Positions 48,382-56,109 of a DNA stretch of 64,000 nt are shown here, in pieces. Each line of letters starts with the position of its first letter. The stretch's first letter is position 1. A program made the position numbers and the translations under genes. The notes beneath the pieces are model-generated. The model was not told the origin of the DNA. It saw only the letters and a program-made list of their open reading frames with translations, and searched no databases. The stretch is from JAJEAO01 sp963667635 (GTDB taxonomy: Bacteria; Acidobacteriota; Vicinamibacteria; Marinacidobacterales; Marinacidobacteraceae): the NCBI GenBank assembly GCA_965232015.1, contig OZ246946.1:124001-188000 (forward strand), written 5' to 3'.

Positions 48382-49242
48382 ATGCGCGTTTATCGCTATC
48401 TCGAAGGCGGCAAGCCGGAGATCGGCGTCCAGCTTGGCGGTCGGCTGGTCCCGGTTTCCCGGATCGCCTCCGGCCTCGCGCCCGCGGTTCCGGGCGACCT
48501 CGACGAGATCGTCCAGCGGGGGCGCATCCCGGCGCTCGCCAACGCGGCAGCAGTCGCCGTTGCGCGCCCGGACGGCCCTCGTCCGCACGATGTCGAGTTG
48601 CTCGCGCCGCTCGTTCGTCCGCCCAAGATCTGGTGCGTGGGGCTGAACTACCGCGCGCACGCCGCCGACCTCGACGCCTCCACGACTTCGACTCCGGTGG
48701 GCTTCATGCGCCCGGCGGCCTCGATCGTGGGCCCGGGCGCCCCGGTTCACCTCCCGCGCCAGTCGGAGCGCGTGACCGGGGAAGGGGAGCTGGTGCTCGT
48801 CCTCGGGCGGACCGGAAAGGACTGGAGCGCGTGGGAGGCGTGGAACGCAGTCTGCGCCTTCACGCTCGCGGTGGACATGACCGCGGAGGATCTTCTCCGC
48901 GAGAACCCGCGATTCCTGACCCGGGCCAAGAGCTTCGACAGCTTCCTGAGCCTCGGGCCCTGCCTCGTGACCCCCGAGGAGGTCTCGACGATGTCCGACT
49001 TCCCCGAGGTCAGGGTCTCCACGCTCCTCGACGGGGATCCGGTCCGCTCGAATCGGGTCGGCAACATGAACCACGCCCCCGATTCGCTGGTGCGCTTCTT
49101 CTCCGAGGACATGACCTGGAGCGCGGGCGACATCCTGCTGACCGGCACGCCCGGTGCGACCCGGCTCCGTCCCGACGTCACCGTGGGCGCCGAGGTCGCC
49201 GGGATCGGTCGGCTCGAAAACCCCGTAGAAGCCCCAGCCTGA
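48382..49242 (+). CDS. Fumarylacetoacetate hydrolase-family protein
   Basis: The 286-residue protein has the FAH fold: KIWCVGLNYRAHAADLD begins the catalytic domain, GEGELVLVLGR supplies an acidic metal ligand, FTLAVDMTAEDLL and TRAKSFDSFLSLGPCLVTP are family hallmarks, and LLTGTPGATRL closes the metal site. Related enzymes act as 2-keto-3-deoxyacid hydratases, acylpyruvases or oxaloacetate decarboxylases, so the substrate is unknown. The N-terminal extension (MRVYRYLEGGKPEIG) is typical. It shares a divergent promoter region with larA, hinting at linked hydroxyacid metabolism. Confidence 0.88.
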   Translation: MRVYRYLEGGKPEIGVQLGGRLVPVSRIASGLAPAVPGDLDEIVQRGRIPALANAAAVAVARPDGPRPHDVELLAPLVRPPKIWCVGLNYRAHAADLDASTTSTPVGFMRPAASIVGPGAPVHLPRQSERVTGEGELVLVLGRTGKDWSAWEAWNAVCAFTLAVDMTAEDLLRENPRFLTRAKSFDSFLSLGPCLVTPEEVSTMSDFPEVRVSTLLDGDPVRSNRVGNMNHAPDSLVRFFSEDMTWSAGDILLTGTPGATRLRPDVTVGAEVAGIGRLENPVEAPA

Positions 49243-49364
49243 CCCTGACCCGGACGCGCGGTTTTCCGACCCCGTTCACGGCACGCGCCGGCGCGCGTTC
49301 AGCCGGCTGAATCCTCGTCGGCCTGATGCACCTGACCCCTTTCCATCTCGGTCTCACGATCTAT

Positions 49365-49384
49365 TGATACCATCTGTGGTACCA
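49365..49384. promoter_or_regulatory. Inverted repeat upstream of hicAB-like module (possible operator)
   Basis: TGATACCA and TGGTACCA are separated by TCTG, forming a near-perfect 8-bp inverted repeat in a locally AT-richer stretch about 32 bases before hicA. HicB and similar antitoxins repress their own operons through such sites, so this is a plausible operator; binding is inference. Confidence 0.45.
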
Positions 49385-49416
49385 CAAGGAGCCGGCATCG
49401 GCGCACTCTCGCGCGA

Positions 49417-49638
49417 ATGCGGCGGCGGCCGACGCCGGCCGGCATTCGTTGGATGGACATCCTCTCCATGCTCACTGCGGCCGGCGTGGAAGTCTCCGAG
49501 CGGGCGGGATCCCGTGTGCTCCTGAAAAAGAGAGGAGAGCGAATCGTCATCCACCGGCCGCATCCGACGCCCGAGACCGGACAGGCGACGGTGCGAGCCA
49601 TCGTCGCGTTCCTCGGGACGACCGGAGTGAAGCCATGA
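49417..49638 (+). CDS. HicA-like toxin, divergent (active-site His absent)
   Basis: The 73-residue protein has the small HicA/YcfA dsRBD-like layout: WMDILSMLTAAGVEVSERAG, SRVLLKKRGERIVI, and HPTPETGQATVRAIVAFLG, the last matching the conserved G(T/Q)-x-R-x-I-L-x-x-x-G segment. The catalytic His normally found after GS (GSH) is Arg here (GSRVLLKK). It overlaps the downstream HicB-like gene (ATGA), the HicA-HicB order. It may be inactive as a ribonuclease or use another His. A good AAGGAG lies 26 bases upstream, rather far for the ATG used. Confidence 0.78.
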   Translation: MRRRPTPAGIRWMDILSMLTAAGVEVSERAGSRVLLKKRGERIVIHRPHPTPETGQATVRAIVAFLGTTGVKP

Positions 49639-49967
49639 TGAAGTACCGGGGTTACCTCGCCGCCGTCGAGTTCGACGATTCCGTGGATCGGCTGCACGGT
49701 CGGGTCGTCAACGCCGGCCCTTATCCCATCGCGACCTTCGAAGCCGCGGACGTGGCGGGACTTCGTCGGGAATTCCGACATTCCATCGACGAGTACCTCA
49801 CGTCGTGCGAGGAGGACGGCGTGGAACCGCGGAAGCCGTTCTCGGGAACTCTGAGCTTGCGCCTCGGCTCGGACTTGCACCAGCGTGCCGCCCGATCGGC
49901 CTCGGCCGATGGGATGAGTCTCAACGGGTGGATCCGTCGGGCGGTCGAGCAGGCCGCATCGGGCTGA
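49635..49967 (+). CDS. HicB-family antitoxin
   Basis: The 110-residue protein begins MMKYRGYLAAVEFDDSVDRL with the HicB-like partial RNase H-type fold, includes FHRRVVNAGP-like strands and SIDEYLTSCEEDGVEP, and ends in a ribbon-helix-helix: FSGTLSLRLGSDLHQRAARS and MSLNGWIRRAVEQAA. This is the HicB form that both neutralises HicA and binds DNA. It is translationally coupled to the HicA-like gene. The next genes, a ParE-like module, are on the opposite strand. Confidence 0.88.
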   Translation: MMKYRGYLAAVEFDDSVDRLHGRVVNAGPYPIATFEAADVAGLRREFRHSIDEYLTSCEEDGVEPRKPFSGTLSLRLGSDLHQRAARSASADGMSLNGWIRRAVEQAASG

Positions 49968-50033
49968 CCTGGCCCTGTCCGGGACCCACATTGCGGCATC
50001 CAGCTTTGGTCATCCGCCTCGGTCCGTCCCGAA

Positions 50034-50396
50034 TCAGGCATTCGGGGCTGTCCGCCCCGACGAGCGTGGAGTCGCCGCAAGCAATCTGCGGAGCAACAGA
50101 GCGCGCATGTCTCGCCGTCCATCGGCGACGAGCAGGACCGTCACCGTCCGCTCATCGGCGCGGTAGATGATGCGGTAGCGCGTGAAGAACACTTCGCGAT
50201 AGCGGCGCACTCCGAACTCCAGGAGCTCATCCGGGTGGCTGCCGCGGGTCGGAAGGGCCGACAGGGATTCGACGACCTTGCGGATGCCCGTCAGGATGCG
50301 CCGCGCCCGCGCCGGTCCGCTTCGACGGTCCAGGTATGCGGCGATCTCGTCGAGATCCCGCAGCGCATCGGCCGTGAACCCGATCGTGAAGGTCAT
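50034..50396 (-). CDS. RelE/ParE-family toxin
   Basis: The 120-residue protein starts MTFTIGFTADALRDLDEIAA, has SGPARARRILTGIRKVVESL and a C-terminal EVFFTRYRIIYRADERTVTV, the core of ParE/RelE folds. Whether it targets gyrase (ParE) or mRNA (RelE) cannot be told from sequence. An extra ~20-residue tail (LLAATPRSSGRTAPNA) is not typical. It is downstream of, and overlaps, its antitoxin gene by ATGA. Confidence 0.88.
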   Translation of the reverse strand: MTFTIGFTADALRDLDEIAAYLDRRSGPARARRILTGIRKVVESLSALPTRGSHPDELLEFGVRRYREVFFTRYRIIYRADERTVTVLLVADGRRDMRALLLRRLLAATPRSSGRTAPNA

Positions 50397-50671
50397 TTCT
50401 CCGCTTGCAGGCGCTCCTGGAGTTGGTTGAACACTTCGCCGGCCGCGTACACTTGGCCCCGTTCGATCTGACGCTCCCCGAGAGCCAGGATCTTCAGGAG
50501 AGCGAGGCTCTCCTGTGTCCGTTCGTAGCTGTTGATGTCCTGGAGCACCGCCTTGGCCTCGCCGTTCTGGGTCACGATGAGAGGCTCCGGTTGGTCGCCG
50601 ATGGTCTGCAGGATTTTCGCGGCGTGGGACTTGAGATAACTGATCGGCTTGATCCGGGTGGCGAGTGACAT
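50393..50671 (-). CDS. Phd/YefM-family antitoxin
   Basis: The 92-residue protein has the Phd/YefM N-terminal DNA-binding region (IKPISYLKSHAAKILQTIGD), the strand LIVTQNGEAKAVLQD and a C-terminal toxin-binding helix (GQVYAAGEVFNQLQERLQ). It precedes the ParE-like toxin and overlaps it, and probably autoregulates the pair. Confidence 0.9.
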   Translation of the reverse strand: MSLATRIKPISYLKSHAAKILQTIGDQPEPLIVTQNGEAKAVLQDINSYERTQESLALLKILALGERQIERGQVYAAGEVFNQLQERLQAEK

Positions 50672-50756
50672 GAGAACCTCCGTGTCGGACTCAATTTAGA
50701 CTACCGTCAGACCGATTGGGCGGCGAGGGTCGCGGTGGTGTCTCGGGGAGCCGCTG

Positions 50757-51743
50757 TCAGAGCTCGATCACCGTTCCGAGACCCCGTTCCTCCGCGCGGC
50801 GCAGCGCCGCCGATCCGGCGGACACGTCCTGCACCGCGGTGCCCACCGTCTTGAACAGCGTCGGCCCCGTCGTTGGCTTCGGTTTCGTCCCGGCGCAGAT
50901 CTCCCCGATCTCGGCGAGCACGTGCTCCTCGGTGATCGCCCCCCGGTCGCGGGGCTGGATCAGGTCCCCCGCCTCCTCCCACGCCGATTCCCGGTGGTCC
51001 ACGACCACCGACGCCCGCACCACGGTCGCCTCGGGGACGATCTGCATGGCGGGCGTGAATGAGCCCACCGCGTTCAGATGGGCGTCATCCCTGAGCGCCC
51101 GGTCGGCGAACACCGGTGTCGTCGCGGTGGTGGCCTCGGCGATGACGTCCGATCGTTCGACGACCGCGTCGGCGCTCCCGAGCGCCTCCACCGGGATCCG
51201 GAGCCGGTCGCTCATCTCGGTGGCGTAGGCCTCCGCGGCCGGCGTTCTGGGATCGAAGACGAACGCCCGGCGGATCCCGGGGCGCGCGGTCAGCATCGCT
51301 TCGAGCTGGGTCCGCGCCTGAACGCCCGCCCCCAGCATGCCCGCGGTCTCCACGTCGGCGCGAGCCAGCTCCTCGGTGGCGACCCCGGAGGCGGCGCCGG
51401 TCCGAATGGCGGTCAGCGATCCTCCGTCCATGACCCCGGCGGGGAGCCCGGTGTCCGCGTCGAACACGACGACGAGCGCGTGGATCGTCGGCAGGGATGG
51501 CCGCCGCTCGAGATTGCCGGGGAACACGGACACCAGCTTCGTCGCCAGCTCGTGCGGCCCGGCGAGGTAGGCGGGCATCGTGAGGCCGATCCCGGCGGTG
51601 CGCTCCACGTCCACCCGGGTCCGCACCGGCATCACCGCCTGACCCGCGGAAAGCGCCACGAGGGCCTCGCGGACCGCGTCCATCGCCTCGCGCATGGGGA
51701 GCGCGGCGCGAACCTCCGCCGCCGAGAGAACCCGGATCTTCAT
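50757..51743 (-). CDS. Ornithine cyclodeaminase / mu-crystallin family protein
   Basis: The 328-residue enzyme has the dimerisation domain (IRVLSAAEVRAALPMREAM), the substrate region MPAYLAGPHELATKLVSVFP, and the NAD-binding Rossmann motif AGMLGAGVQARTQLEAML near the middle. GSFTPAMQIVPEATV is also family-typical. Members include ornithine cyclodeaminase, alanine dehydrogenases and ketimine reductases, so the exact reaction is open. It follows ParE/Phd on the same strand after 85 bases with no obvious link. Confidence 0.9.
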   Translation of the reverse strand: MKIRVLSAAEVRAALPMREAMDAVREALVALSAGQAVMPVRTRVDVERTAGIGLTMPAYLAGPHELATKLVSVFPGNLERRPSLPTIHALVVVFDADTGLPAGVMDGGSLTAIRTGAASGVATEELARADVETAGMLGAGVQARTQLEAMLTARPGIRRAFVFDPRTPAAEAYATEMSDRLRIPVEALGSADAVVERSDVIAEATTATTPVFADRALRDDAHLNAVGSFTPAMQIVPEATVVRASVVVDHRESAWEEAGDLIQPRDRGAITEEHVLAEIGEICAGTKPKPTTGPTLFKTVGTAVQDVSAGSAALRRAEERGLGTVIEL

Positions 51744-51780
51744 GGCTTGGTTTGTACCACCGACGGGGAGGCAGTCGGCG

Positions 51781-52227
51781 TCAGAACGAGAAGTAGCCGC
51801 CGAGCTGCATCAGAACGATGGCGGGGCCGCCTCCGGTCGCCAGGCCGCGCTGGACCGTGATCCGGGCCCCGTAGCGGCGACCCAGCGTCAGACTGAACCC
51901 GACGGTCTCCGAGATGTCTCCGCCGTCGTACTCCACCCCCGCCCGCGCCGCCGGCCGGATCGGCCACGCCGCCGGTCCGAGGCGGACGGACACTCCGAGG
52001 CGACTGGCCGCCCCCGCCAGATCGATGCACCGGTAGTTCTCCACCATCCCGTAGGCGGAGACGGGCCCGGCGGCGTGGGCTTCGACCCCGACGTAGCGCC
52101 CGGGGCAGGCGGAGCTGTTGCCCCCGACGAGACCGGCCTCGAAGAGCATCCGCTCGGATCCGACCTGCGCGAGAGCCGTCGCCGGAAGAGCCGCGAGAGC
52201 GGCCAGCGCCAGCGCTCCCGTTCGCAT
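51781..52227 (-). CDS. Hypothetical secreted beta-strand protein
   Basis: A signal peptide (ALALAALAALPATALAQ) is followed by about 125 residues of alternating strands (EAHAAGPVSAYGMVENYR, FSLTLGRRYGARITVQRG) ending LQLGGYFSF with C-terminal Phe, suggesting a small outer-membrane or periplasmic barrel. One Cys pair (SSACPGRY, ENYRCID) may form a disulfide. No family recognised. The start overlaps the gpmA stop by one base, so the two are coupled. Confidence 0.7.
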   Translation of the reverse strand: MRTGALALAALAALPATALAQVGSERMLFEAGLVGGNSSACPGRYVGVEAHAAGPVSAYGMVENYRCIDLAGAASRLGVSVRLGPAAWPIRPAARAGVEYDGGDISETVGFSLTLGRRYGARITVQRGLATGGGPAIVLMQLGGYFSF

Positions 52228-52970
52228 CAGGTGCTGCGGGCCGCCTGCGCCAGCCCGGTCCGGAGCGCCTCTTCGGCGGCGAGAAAGCGCGAATCCAGCA
52301 CCCGGTTCGCAGCGTCGAGCCGATAGAGCAGCGGGATCCCGGTCGGGATGTTGCGGGAAGTGATCGCTTCCGGGGAGAGGCCCTCGAGATGCATCACGAG
52401 GGCGCGGAGGCTGTTCCCGTGGGCGGCCACCAGCACCGGGCCGCGCTCGAGATCCGGAGCGATGGACGACTCCCAGTAAGGCATCACTCGTTTCAGCGTG
52501 TCCTCGAGGGATTCTCCGCAGGGGAGTTGCTCGGTCGGCGTTCCCCGGTAACGCAAATCGAAGCGGGGGTGGCGCGGGTCATCCGACGGGAGCGTGGGCG
52601 GAGGCTCGGCGAAGCTGCGCCGCCACGCGTGGGTCTGCGCCTCTCCGAACTCGCGTTCCGTCTCGGCCTTGTTGCGGCCCTGGAGCGCGCCGTAGTGGCG
52701 CTCGTTCAGCCTCCAGGAGCGTCGCGTCGGGATCTCGCCCCAGCCCGCCGTCCGGACCGCTTCGGTGAGGGTGTCCTGCGCCCGGATCAGCTCGGAGGTG
52801 TGGGCGATCACCGGGCGGAAACCGGCCTCCCGCAGCGCGTGGCCGGCTTCGCGGGCCTCCGCGCGACCGGCCTCGGTCAGGGGGACGTCGGTCCATCCAG
52901 TGAACCGGTTCTCGAGGTTCCACTGGCTCTCGCCGTGCCGCAGCAGAGCCAGCCGTCGGGAATCAGCCAT
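52227..52970 (-). CDS. gpmA: 2,3-bisphosphoglycerate-dependent phosphoglycerate mutase
   Basis: This glycolytic enzyme interconverts 3- and 2-phosphoglycerate through a phosphohistidine. The active-site motif LLRHGESQWNLENRFTGWTD (His ~11) opens the protein, LNERHYGALQGRNKAETERE is the catalytic loop, and the second His is in VLVAAHGNSLRALV (about residue 184). Length (247 aa) is normal. ATG 52970 lies just upstream of the conserved start. A 21-bp tandem repeat lies immediately upstream. Confidence 0.95.
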   Translation of the reverse strand: MADSRRLALLRHGESQWNLENRFTGWTDVPLTEAGRAEAREAGHALREAGFRPVIAHTSELIRAQDTLTEAVRTAGWGEIPTRRSWRLNERHYGALQGRNKAETEREFGEAQTHAWRRSFAEPPPTLPSDDPRHPRFDLRYRGTPTEQLPCGESLEDTLKRVMPYWESSIAPDLERGPVLVAAHGNSLRALVMHLEGLSPEAITSRNIPTGIPLLYRLDAANRVLDSRFLAAEEALRTGLAQAARST

Positions 52971-52980
52971 GGGGATCGAG

Positions 52981-53030
52981 GGCGCCGCTTGGGGTCGGAG
53001 GGGCGCCGCCTGGGGTCGGAGGGGCGCCGG
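52981..53030. repeat. 21-bp tandem repeat, about 2.4 copies, upstream of gpmA
   Basis: Units GGCGCCGCTTGGGGTCGGAG(G) at 52981-53001 and a one-base variant at 53002-53022 are followed by GGCGCCGG. The block starts 11 bases before the gpmA start codon, in the leader region. Confidence 0.8.
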
Positions 53031-53082
53031 AACTGGCGCTCGGCGATTCTAGTCAGCGCGCCGCTGGCGGCGACCCCGCGGC

Positions 53083-53877
53083 TCAGGCGTCGTCGAGGCC
53101 CGAGGCCACTGTGTCGCGAACCCGCTGCGCGAGCGCGCCGATCGCCAGGCGATCCCGCTCGCGGATGCCGGCGGTCTCCACCGGGTCGTGGAACCGGATC
53201 CGGAGCCGCCCCGGATAGATGAGCCGCCCTCCCGGCGGGAGAATCTCCCGGGCGCCGCGCACCGTGATCGGCGCGACCGGGACCCCGGCCCGGGCCGCGA
53301 TCCGGAATCCGCCGGTGCGGAATCGTCCCAGACGCCCGGTCCGGCTACGGGTCCCCTCGGGCGCGATGACGAGGGAGTTGCCCTCCCGGATCCGGTCCGT
53401 CAGCTCGTTCAGGCTCCGGACCGCCGCGCGAGCGCTTCCCCGCTCCACGGCGGTGAACCCCGCGGCTCGGAACGCTCGCCCGACGAGCGGCCACCGGAAC
53501 GCCTCCGCCTTGATCAACGTGCCGTTGGCCCCCGGAAGCACGTAGAGCACGGCGGGCATGTCCACGAGCGACTGGTGGTTCGGCATGTAGATGCGGGTCG
53601 CGACCGGCTCGATCCGGTGGCGGTCCTCCTGCTCCACCCGGATGCCCGCGATCCGCCAGCACGCGCCGCAGATCGCCCGGCCGATCTCGTAACCGAGCCG
53701 CCGCCGGCCGCCCAGCCAGTCACCGAGCGGCATCAGCACGAGCCCGAACAGCAGCATGATCGGGAGCGCCACCGCGACGCCCGCGGTACCGACGATCGCC
53801 CGGGCCCGACGGAGCCCCCCCGGGCGCGATTCAGGCCGATTCGCGGCGGTGGTCACCGTGCTCGGTCCGGAGGTCAT
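53083..53877 (-). CDS. 1-acyl-sn-glycerol-3-phosphate acyltransferase family protein (PlsC-like)
   Basis: The 264-residue protein has an N-terminal membrane helix (IVGTAGVAVALPIMLLFGLV), the catalytic NHQSLVD motif (H-x4-D) and the glycerophosphate-binding APEGTRSRTGRLGRF motif. These define the lysophosphatidate acyltransferase superfamily, acting in phospholipid synthesis at the inner membrane. Acceptor specificity is not clear. It is on the same strand as the CarD-type gene and gpmA. Confidence 0.9.
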   Translation of the reverse strand: MTSGPSTVTTAANRPESRPGGLRRARAIVGTAGVAVALPIMLLFGLVLMPLGDWLGGRRRLGYEIGRAICGACWRIAGIRVEQEDRHRIEPVATRIYMPNHQSLVDMPAVLYVLPGANGTLIKAEAFRWPLVGRAFRAAGFTAVERGSARAAVRSLNELTDRIREGNSLVIAPEGTRSRTGRLGRFRTGGFRIAARAGVPVAPITVRGAREILPPGGRLIYPGRLRIRFHDPVETAGIRERDRLAIGALAQRVRDTVASGLDDA

Positions 53878-53916
53878 GGGGGACGCGGGTGGCCCGGGCT
53901 CTCGCGCCCGGAGGGT

Positions 53917-54534
53917 TCAGTACCGCTGGATGGAGATGGACACCGGCCGGCCCCGGCCCCGCCCGCTCCATTTCGTGCGTCGCCGCTTGATCGGGCGGGA
54001 CGGGGTCACCGAAGTGGCCGGGGAACTGGTGTCCTCGACCGGCTCGCCACCGTTCCGGCTCCGGTGCAGGACTTCCATGACCTTCTGTTCGACGTCCTCC
54101 GGGGGCTGCTCCGCGACCTGAGCGAGCTCGGTGATCGTGAGCTCGTGGGCGCGATCAAGCATCCGCTTCTCCCGAAACGAGAGCGTCTTGCGCATGCTGA
54201 GGAAAAAGAGCCCCTTGAGAACCTGGGCGACCTCGATCGGGAGCCCGCTCTTCATGCGGTCCGAGTTTTCCTTGTAACGCGCCTTCCAGTTGAGGCCCTC
54301 GTTCACCTCGAAGTTCTCGAGAACGTCGAACACCGCCTCGGTCTGGGCATCGGTCATGATCGGGCGCAGGCCCACGCTCTCGACCTTCATCACCGGCACG
54401 TGCACGGTCGTGGACTTTTGCAGCAGCCGCAGCCGGTAACAGCTCGGCAGCTCCTCCGACAAGTCCTCAATCGTCTCGACGACAGCGATCCCCTGGTTGG
54501 GGTACACAACCTTGTCACCCACGTTGAACCGCAT
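53917..54534 (-). CDS. CarD/CdnL-family transcriptional regulator
   Basis: ATG 54534 begins the CarD RNAP-interacting domain (MRFNVGDKVVYPNQGIAVVE), which stabilises promoter complexes by contacting RNA polymerase beta. The C-terminal helical DNA-binding part includes MKSGLPIEVAQVLKGLFFLS and LSFREKRMLDRAHELTITEL. A basic tail (RPIKRRRTKWSGRGRGRP) beyond the usual ~160 residues may increase DNA binding. An in-frame start at 54585 is possible. CarD proteins are typical of Actinobacteria, Myxococcota, Acidobacteriota and related phyla. Confidence 0.92.
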   Translation of the reverse strand: MRFNVGDKVVYPNQGIAVVETIEDLSEELPSCYRLRLLQKSTTVHVPVMKVESVGLRPIMTDAQTEAVFDVLENFEVNEGLNWKARYKENSDRMKSGLPIEVAQVLKGLFFLSMRKTLSFREKRMLDRAHELTITELAQVAEQPPEDVEQKVMEVLHRSRNGGEPVEDTSSPATSVTPSRPIKRRRTKWSGRGRGRPVSISIQRY

Positions 54535-54685
54535 CGGCTCCGCGGTTTCCCCTGACTCTGATTCCAAGGCTCTACCCCTTCGCAAACAAGCGATTCTAGC
54601 ATGGGCCCACCCGGCCGCCCCCAGCCGCGTCCGGGAGGTTGCTAGACTGCGCGCCCTTCCCGCCGGTTCTCCGACCGGCCAGGCT

Positions 54686-54770
54686 GCCGGAGTGGCGGAA
54701 CAGGCAGACGCACGGGACTCAAAATCCCGCGGTCCCCGGGATCATGAGGGTTCGAACCCCTCCTCCGGCA
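54686..54770 (+). tRNA. tRNA-Leu (anticodon CAA)
   Basis: The acceptor GCCGGAG pairs with CTCCGGC. The anticodon arm CGGGA-CTCAAAA-TCCCG gives CAA, a long variable arm (class II) follows, and the T-arm GAGGG-TTCGAAC-CCCTC is regular. Discriminator A; CCA is not fully encoded. Confidence 0.94.
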
Positions 54771-54786
54771 CCGGCCGGTGGTTCTC

Positions 54787-55104
54787 ATGATCCATCCCGA
54801 GCTCCTCGAAATCCTCTGCTGCCCGGAGACGCGGCAGCCGCTGCGCCTCGCGTCGAATGGGGAACTGCGCTTGGTGAATCAGGTCGCCGACCCGGATCGC
54901 GCCCGTTCCGGTCCGCCAGTGACCGCCGGCCTCGTACGGGAGGACGGCCGGGTCCTCTATCCGATCCGCAACGGCATCCCGATCCTGCTGAGCGATGCGG
55001 GCATCGAAGTGCCGGAAGCAGCCGGCCGACCCGGTTCAGAGGAGCAGATTGAACAGGACCGCGATCCCGACCATCATCCAGTGGAGTCCGACCCCCGGAC
55101 CTGA
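54787..55104 (+). CDS. Trm112-like / UPF0434 family protein
   Basis: The start MIHPELLEILCCPETRQPLR is the Trm112/YcaR signature, followed by VREDGRVLYPIRNGIPILLS. Trm112-type proteins activate methyltransferases; bacterial members are little studied. The C-terminal part from ~residue 80 (EEQIEQDRDPDHHPVESD) is unlike the family and overlaps the convergent gene at 55036-55527 by 69 bases. ATG 54787 is 16 bases after tRNA-Leu, so the gene may be co-transcribed with it. Confidence 0.85.
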   Translation: MIHPELLEILCCPETRQPLRLASNGELRLVNQVADPDRARSGPPVTAGLVREDGRVLYPIRNGIPILLSDAGIEVPEAAGRPGSEEQIEQDRDPDHHPVESDPRT

Positions 55105-55527
55105 GAGCAGGGCCCGTCGGAGCGCGTCGGGTGCTTCCGACATCCGGGAGGAAGCGTCGGTTTCCCCGCCCATGCCCGGGGGTTCCACTTCCCGGGCGGA
55201 CACCGCTTCGTGGAGGGCGTCCACTCTCCACTCGGTGCGCGTGAGCTGGGCATCCAGCCACCAGAACAGCAGCGCCACCGGAAAGGCGAGCCAACCGAGA
55301 ACGGTGGACTCCTGGAGCGCGCCGACTCCGATCAGGGCGCTGGTCCCGAAGACGCCGCCGCGCTTGATCCAGTTCGATCGCGCACCGATCGCGATCCGAA
55401 GCGCATGGATGCGATCAAGCGCCGCCTCCCGCTCGCCGTGCGGCCTCGGCGGGCGCATGGCGGGGGGGCCGATCTGGAATCGGGGGCGTGACCCGCGGGA
55501 GGAGGTCGGCAGGCGGGGCCGAGGCAT
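55036..55527 (-). CDS. Hypothetical small membrane protein
   Basis: The 163-residue protein has a charged N-terminal half (EREAALDRIHALRIAIGARS), two membrane helices (FGTSALIGVGALQESTVLGW and LAFPVALLFWWL), an exposed segment, and a terminal hydrophobic tail LHWMMVGIAVLFNLLL. No family recognised. ATG 55527 overlaps the DUF3467 stop (TGATG), so the two genes are coupled. Its 3' end overlaps the convergent Trm112-like gene. Confidence 0.7.
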   Translation of the reverse strand: MPRPRLPTSSRGSRPRFQIGPPAMRPPRPHGEREAALDRIHALRIAIGARSNWIKRGGVFGTSALIGVGALQESTVLGWLAFPVALLFWWLDAQLTRTEWRVDALHEAVSAREVEPPGMGGETDASSRMSEAPDALRRALLSGPGVGLHWMMVGIAVLFNLLL

Positions 55528-55850
55528 CAGTGGACCAGCGAGAAATCCGGTCCCTTCGGGGCGGGGGGCTCGTTCTCGGCTTCCTCCACCGCCTGCATCT
55601 GCGCCTCGAGCATCTTGATCAGGGCGGGAACGATGCGGAACGGCACCGTGACCTGGGTGCGGGGCTCGGCGTACACCACCGCTTCCCCCGCCTCCCGGGA
55701 GGCGAGATCCTCGGGCTGGATCCCGGTGAGACTGCAGAAGGTGAGCGTCAGGTCGAATGGCGAATGCGTGGCCTCGCAGAAGTTCGAGTACACCTGCGGG
55801 CACTCCACATCGCGCCGGGCCTTGATGCGGAAGGTCTGCTTGTTTTTCAT
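55527..55850 (-). CDS. DUF3467-family protein
   Basis: The 107-residue protein shows the DUF3467 pattern: VYSNFCEATHSPFDLTLTFC, VVYAEPRTQVTVPFRIVPAL, KMLEAQMQAVEE. Function of the family is unknown; it is small, soluble, with no signal peptide. The first 14 codons are basic. It is the first gene of a coupled pair and lies between tRNA-Met and the membrane protein. Confidence 0.85.
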   Translation of the reverse strand: MKNKQTFRIKARRDVECPQVYSNFCEATHSPFDLTLTFCSLTGIQPEDLASREAGEAVVYAEPRTQVTVPFRIVPALIKMLEAQMQAVEEAENEPPAPKGPDFSLVH

Positions 55851-55926
55851 TGCGCGTCGCTCCGGGGCTGCCGAATGGAATCGGTTGCGGCGGGCGTCAT
55901 CCTGACACCGATCCGACGAGAGCCGG

Positions 55927-56000
55927 TAGCGGGGGGCGGACTTGAACCGCCGACCTAAGGGTTATGAGTCCTTCGCTCTCACCGTCTGAGCTACCCCGCC
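55927..56000 (-). tRNA. tRNA-Met (anticodon CAT, elongator type)
   Basis: On the minus strand the acceptor GGCGGGG pairs with CCCCGCT (one G-T), the D-arm is GCTC...GAGC, the anticodon loop CTCATAA gives CAT, and the T-arm GGCGG-TTCAAGT-CCGCC is regular. The anticodon stem AAGGA/CCCTT has one A-C mismatch. The lack of the GGG/CCC anticodon stem and paired end argue against initiator tRNA; a CAT-reading tRNA-Ile cannot be fully excluded. Confidence 0.88.
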
Positions 56001-56109
56001 GTCCAGACTCGCCGTAACCGAAGCATCCTAGCATTCCGAAGCCGCTGGCACCCGGATTGCGTTTCCACGAACGCGCGCCGCAATCGGCGCCAGGGAGTTT
56101 GACGCCATC

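Noticed and set aside
50034..50671. A single fused toxin-antitoxin protein
   Set aside because: The two frames are distinct and overlap only by ATGA; each matches a full separate family.
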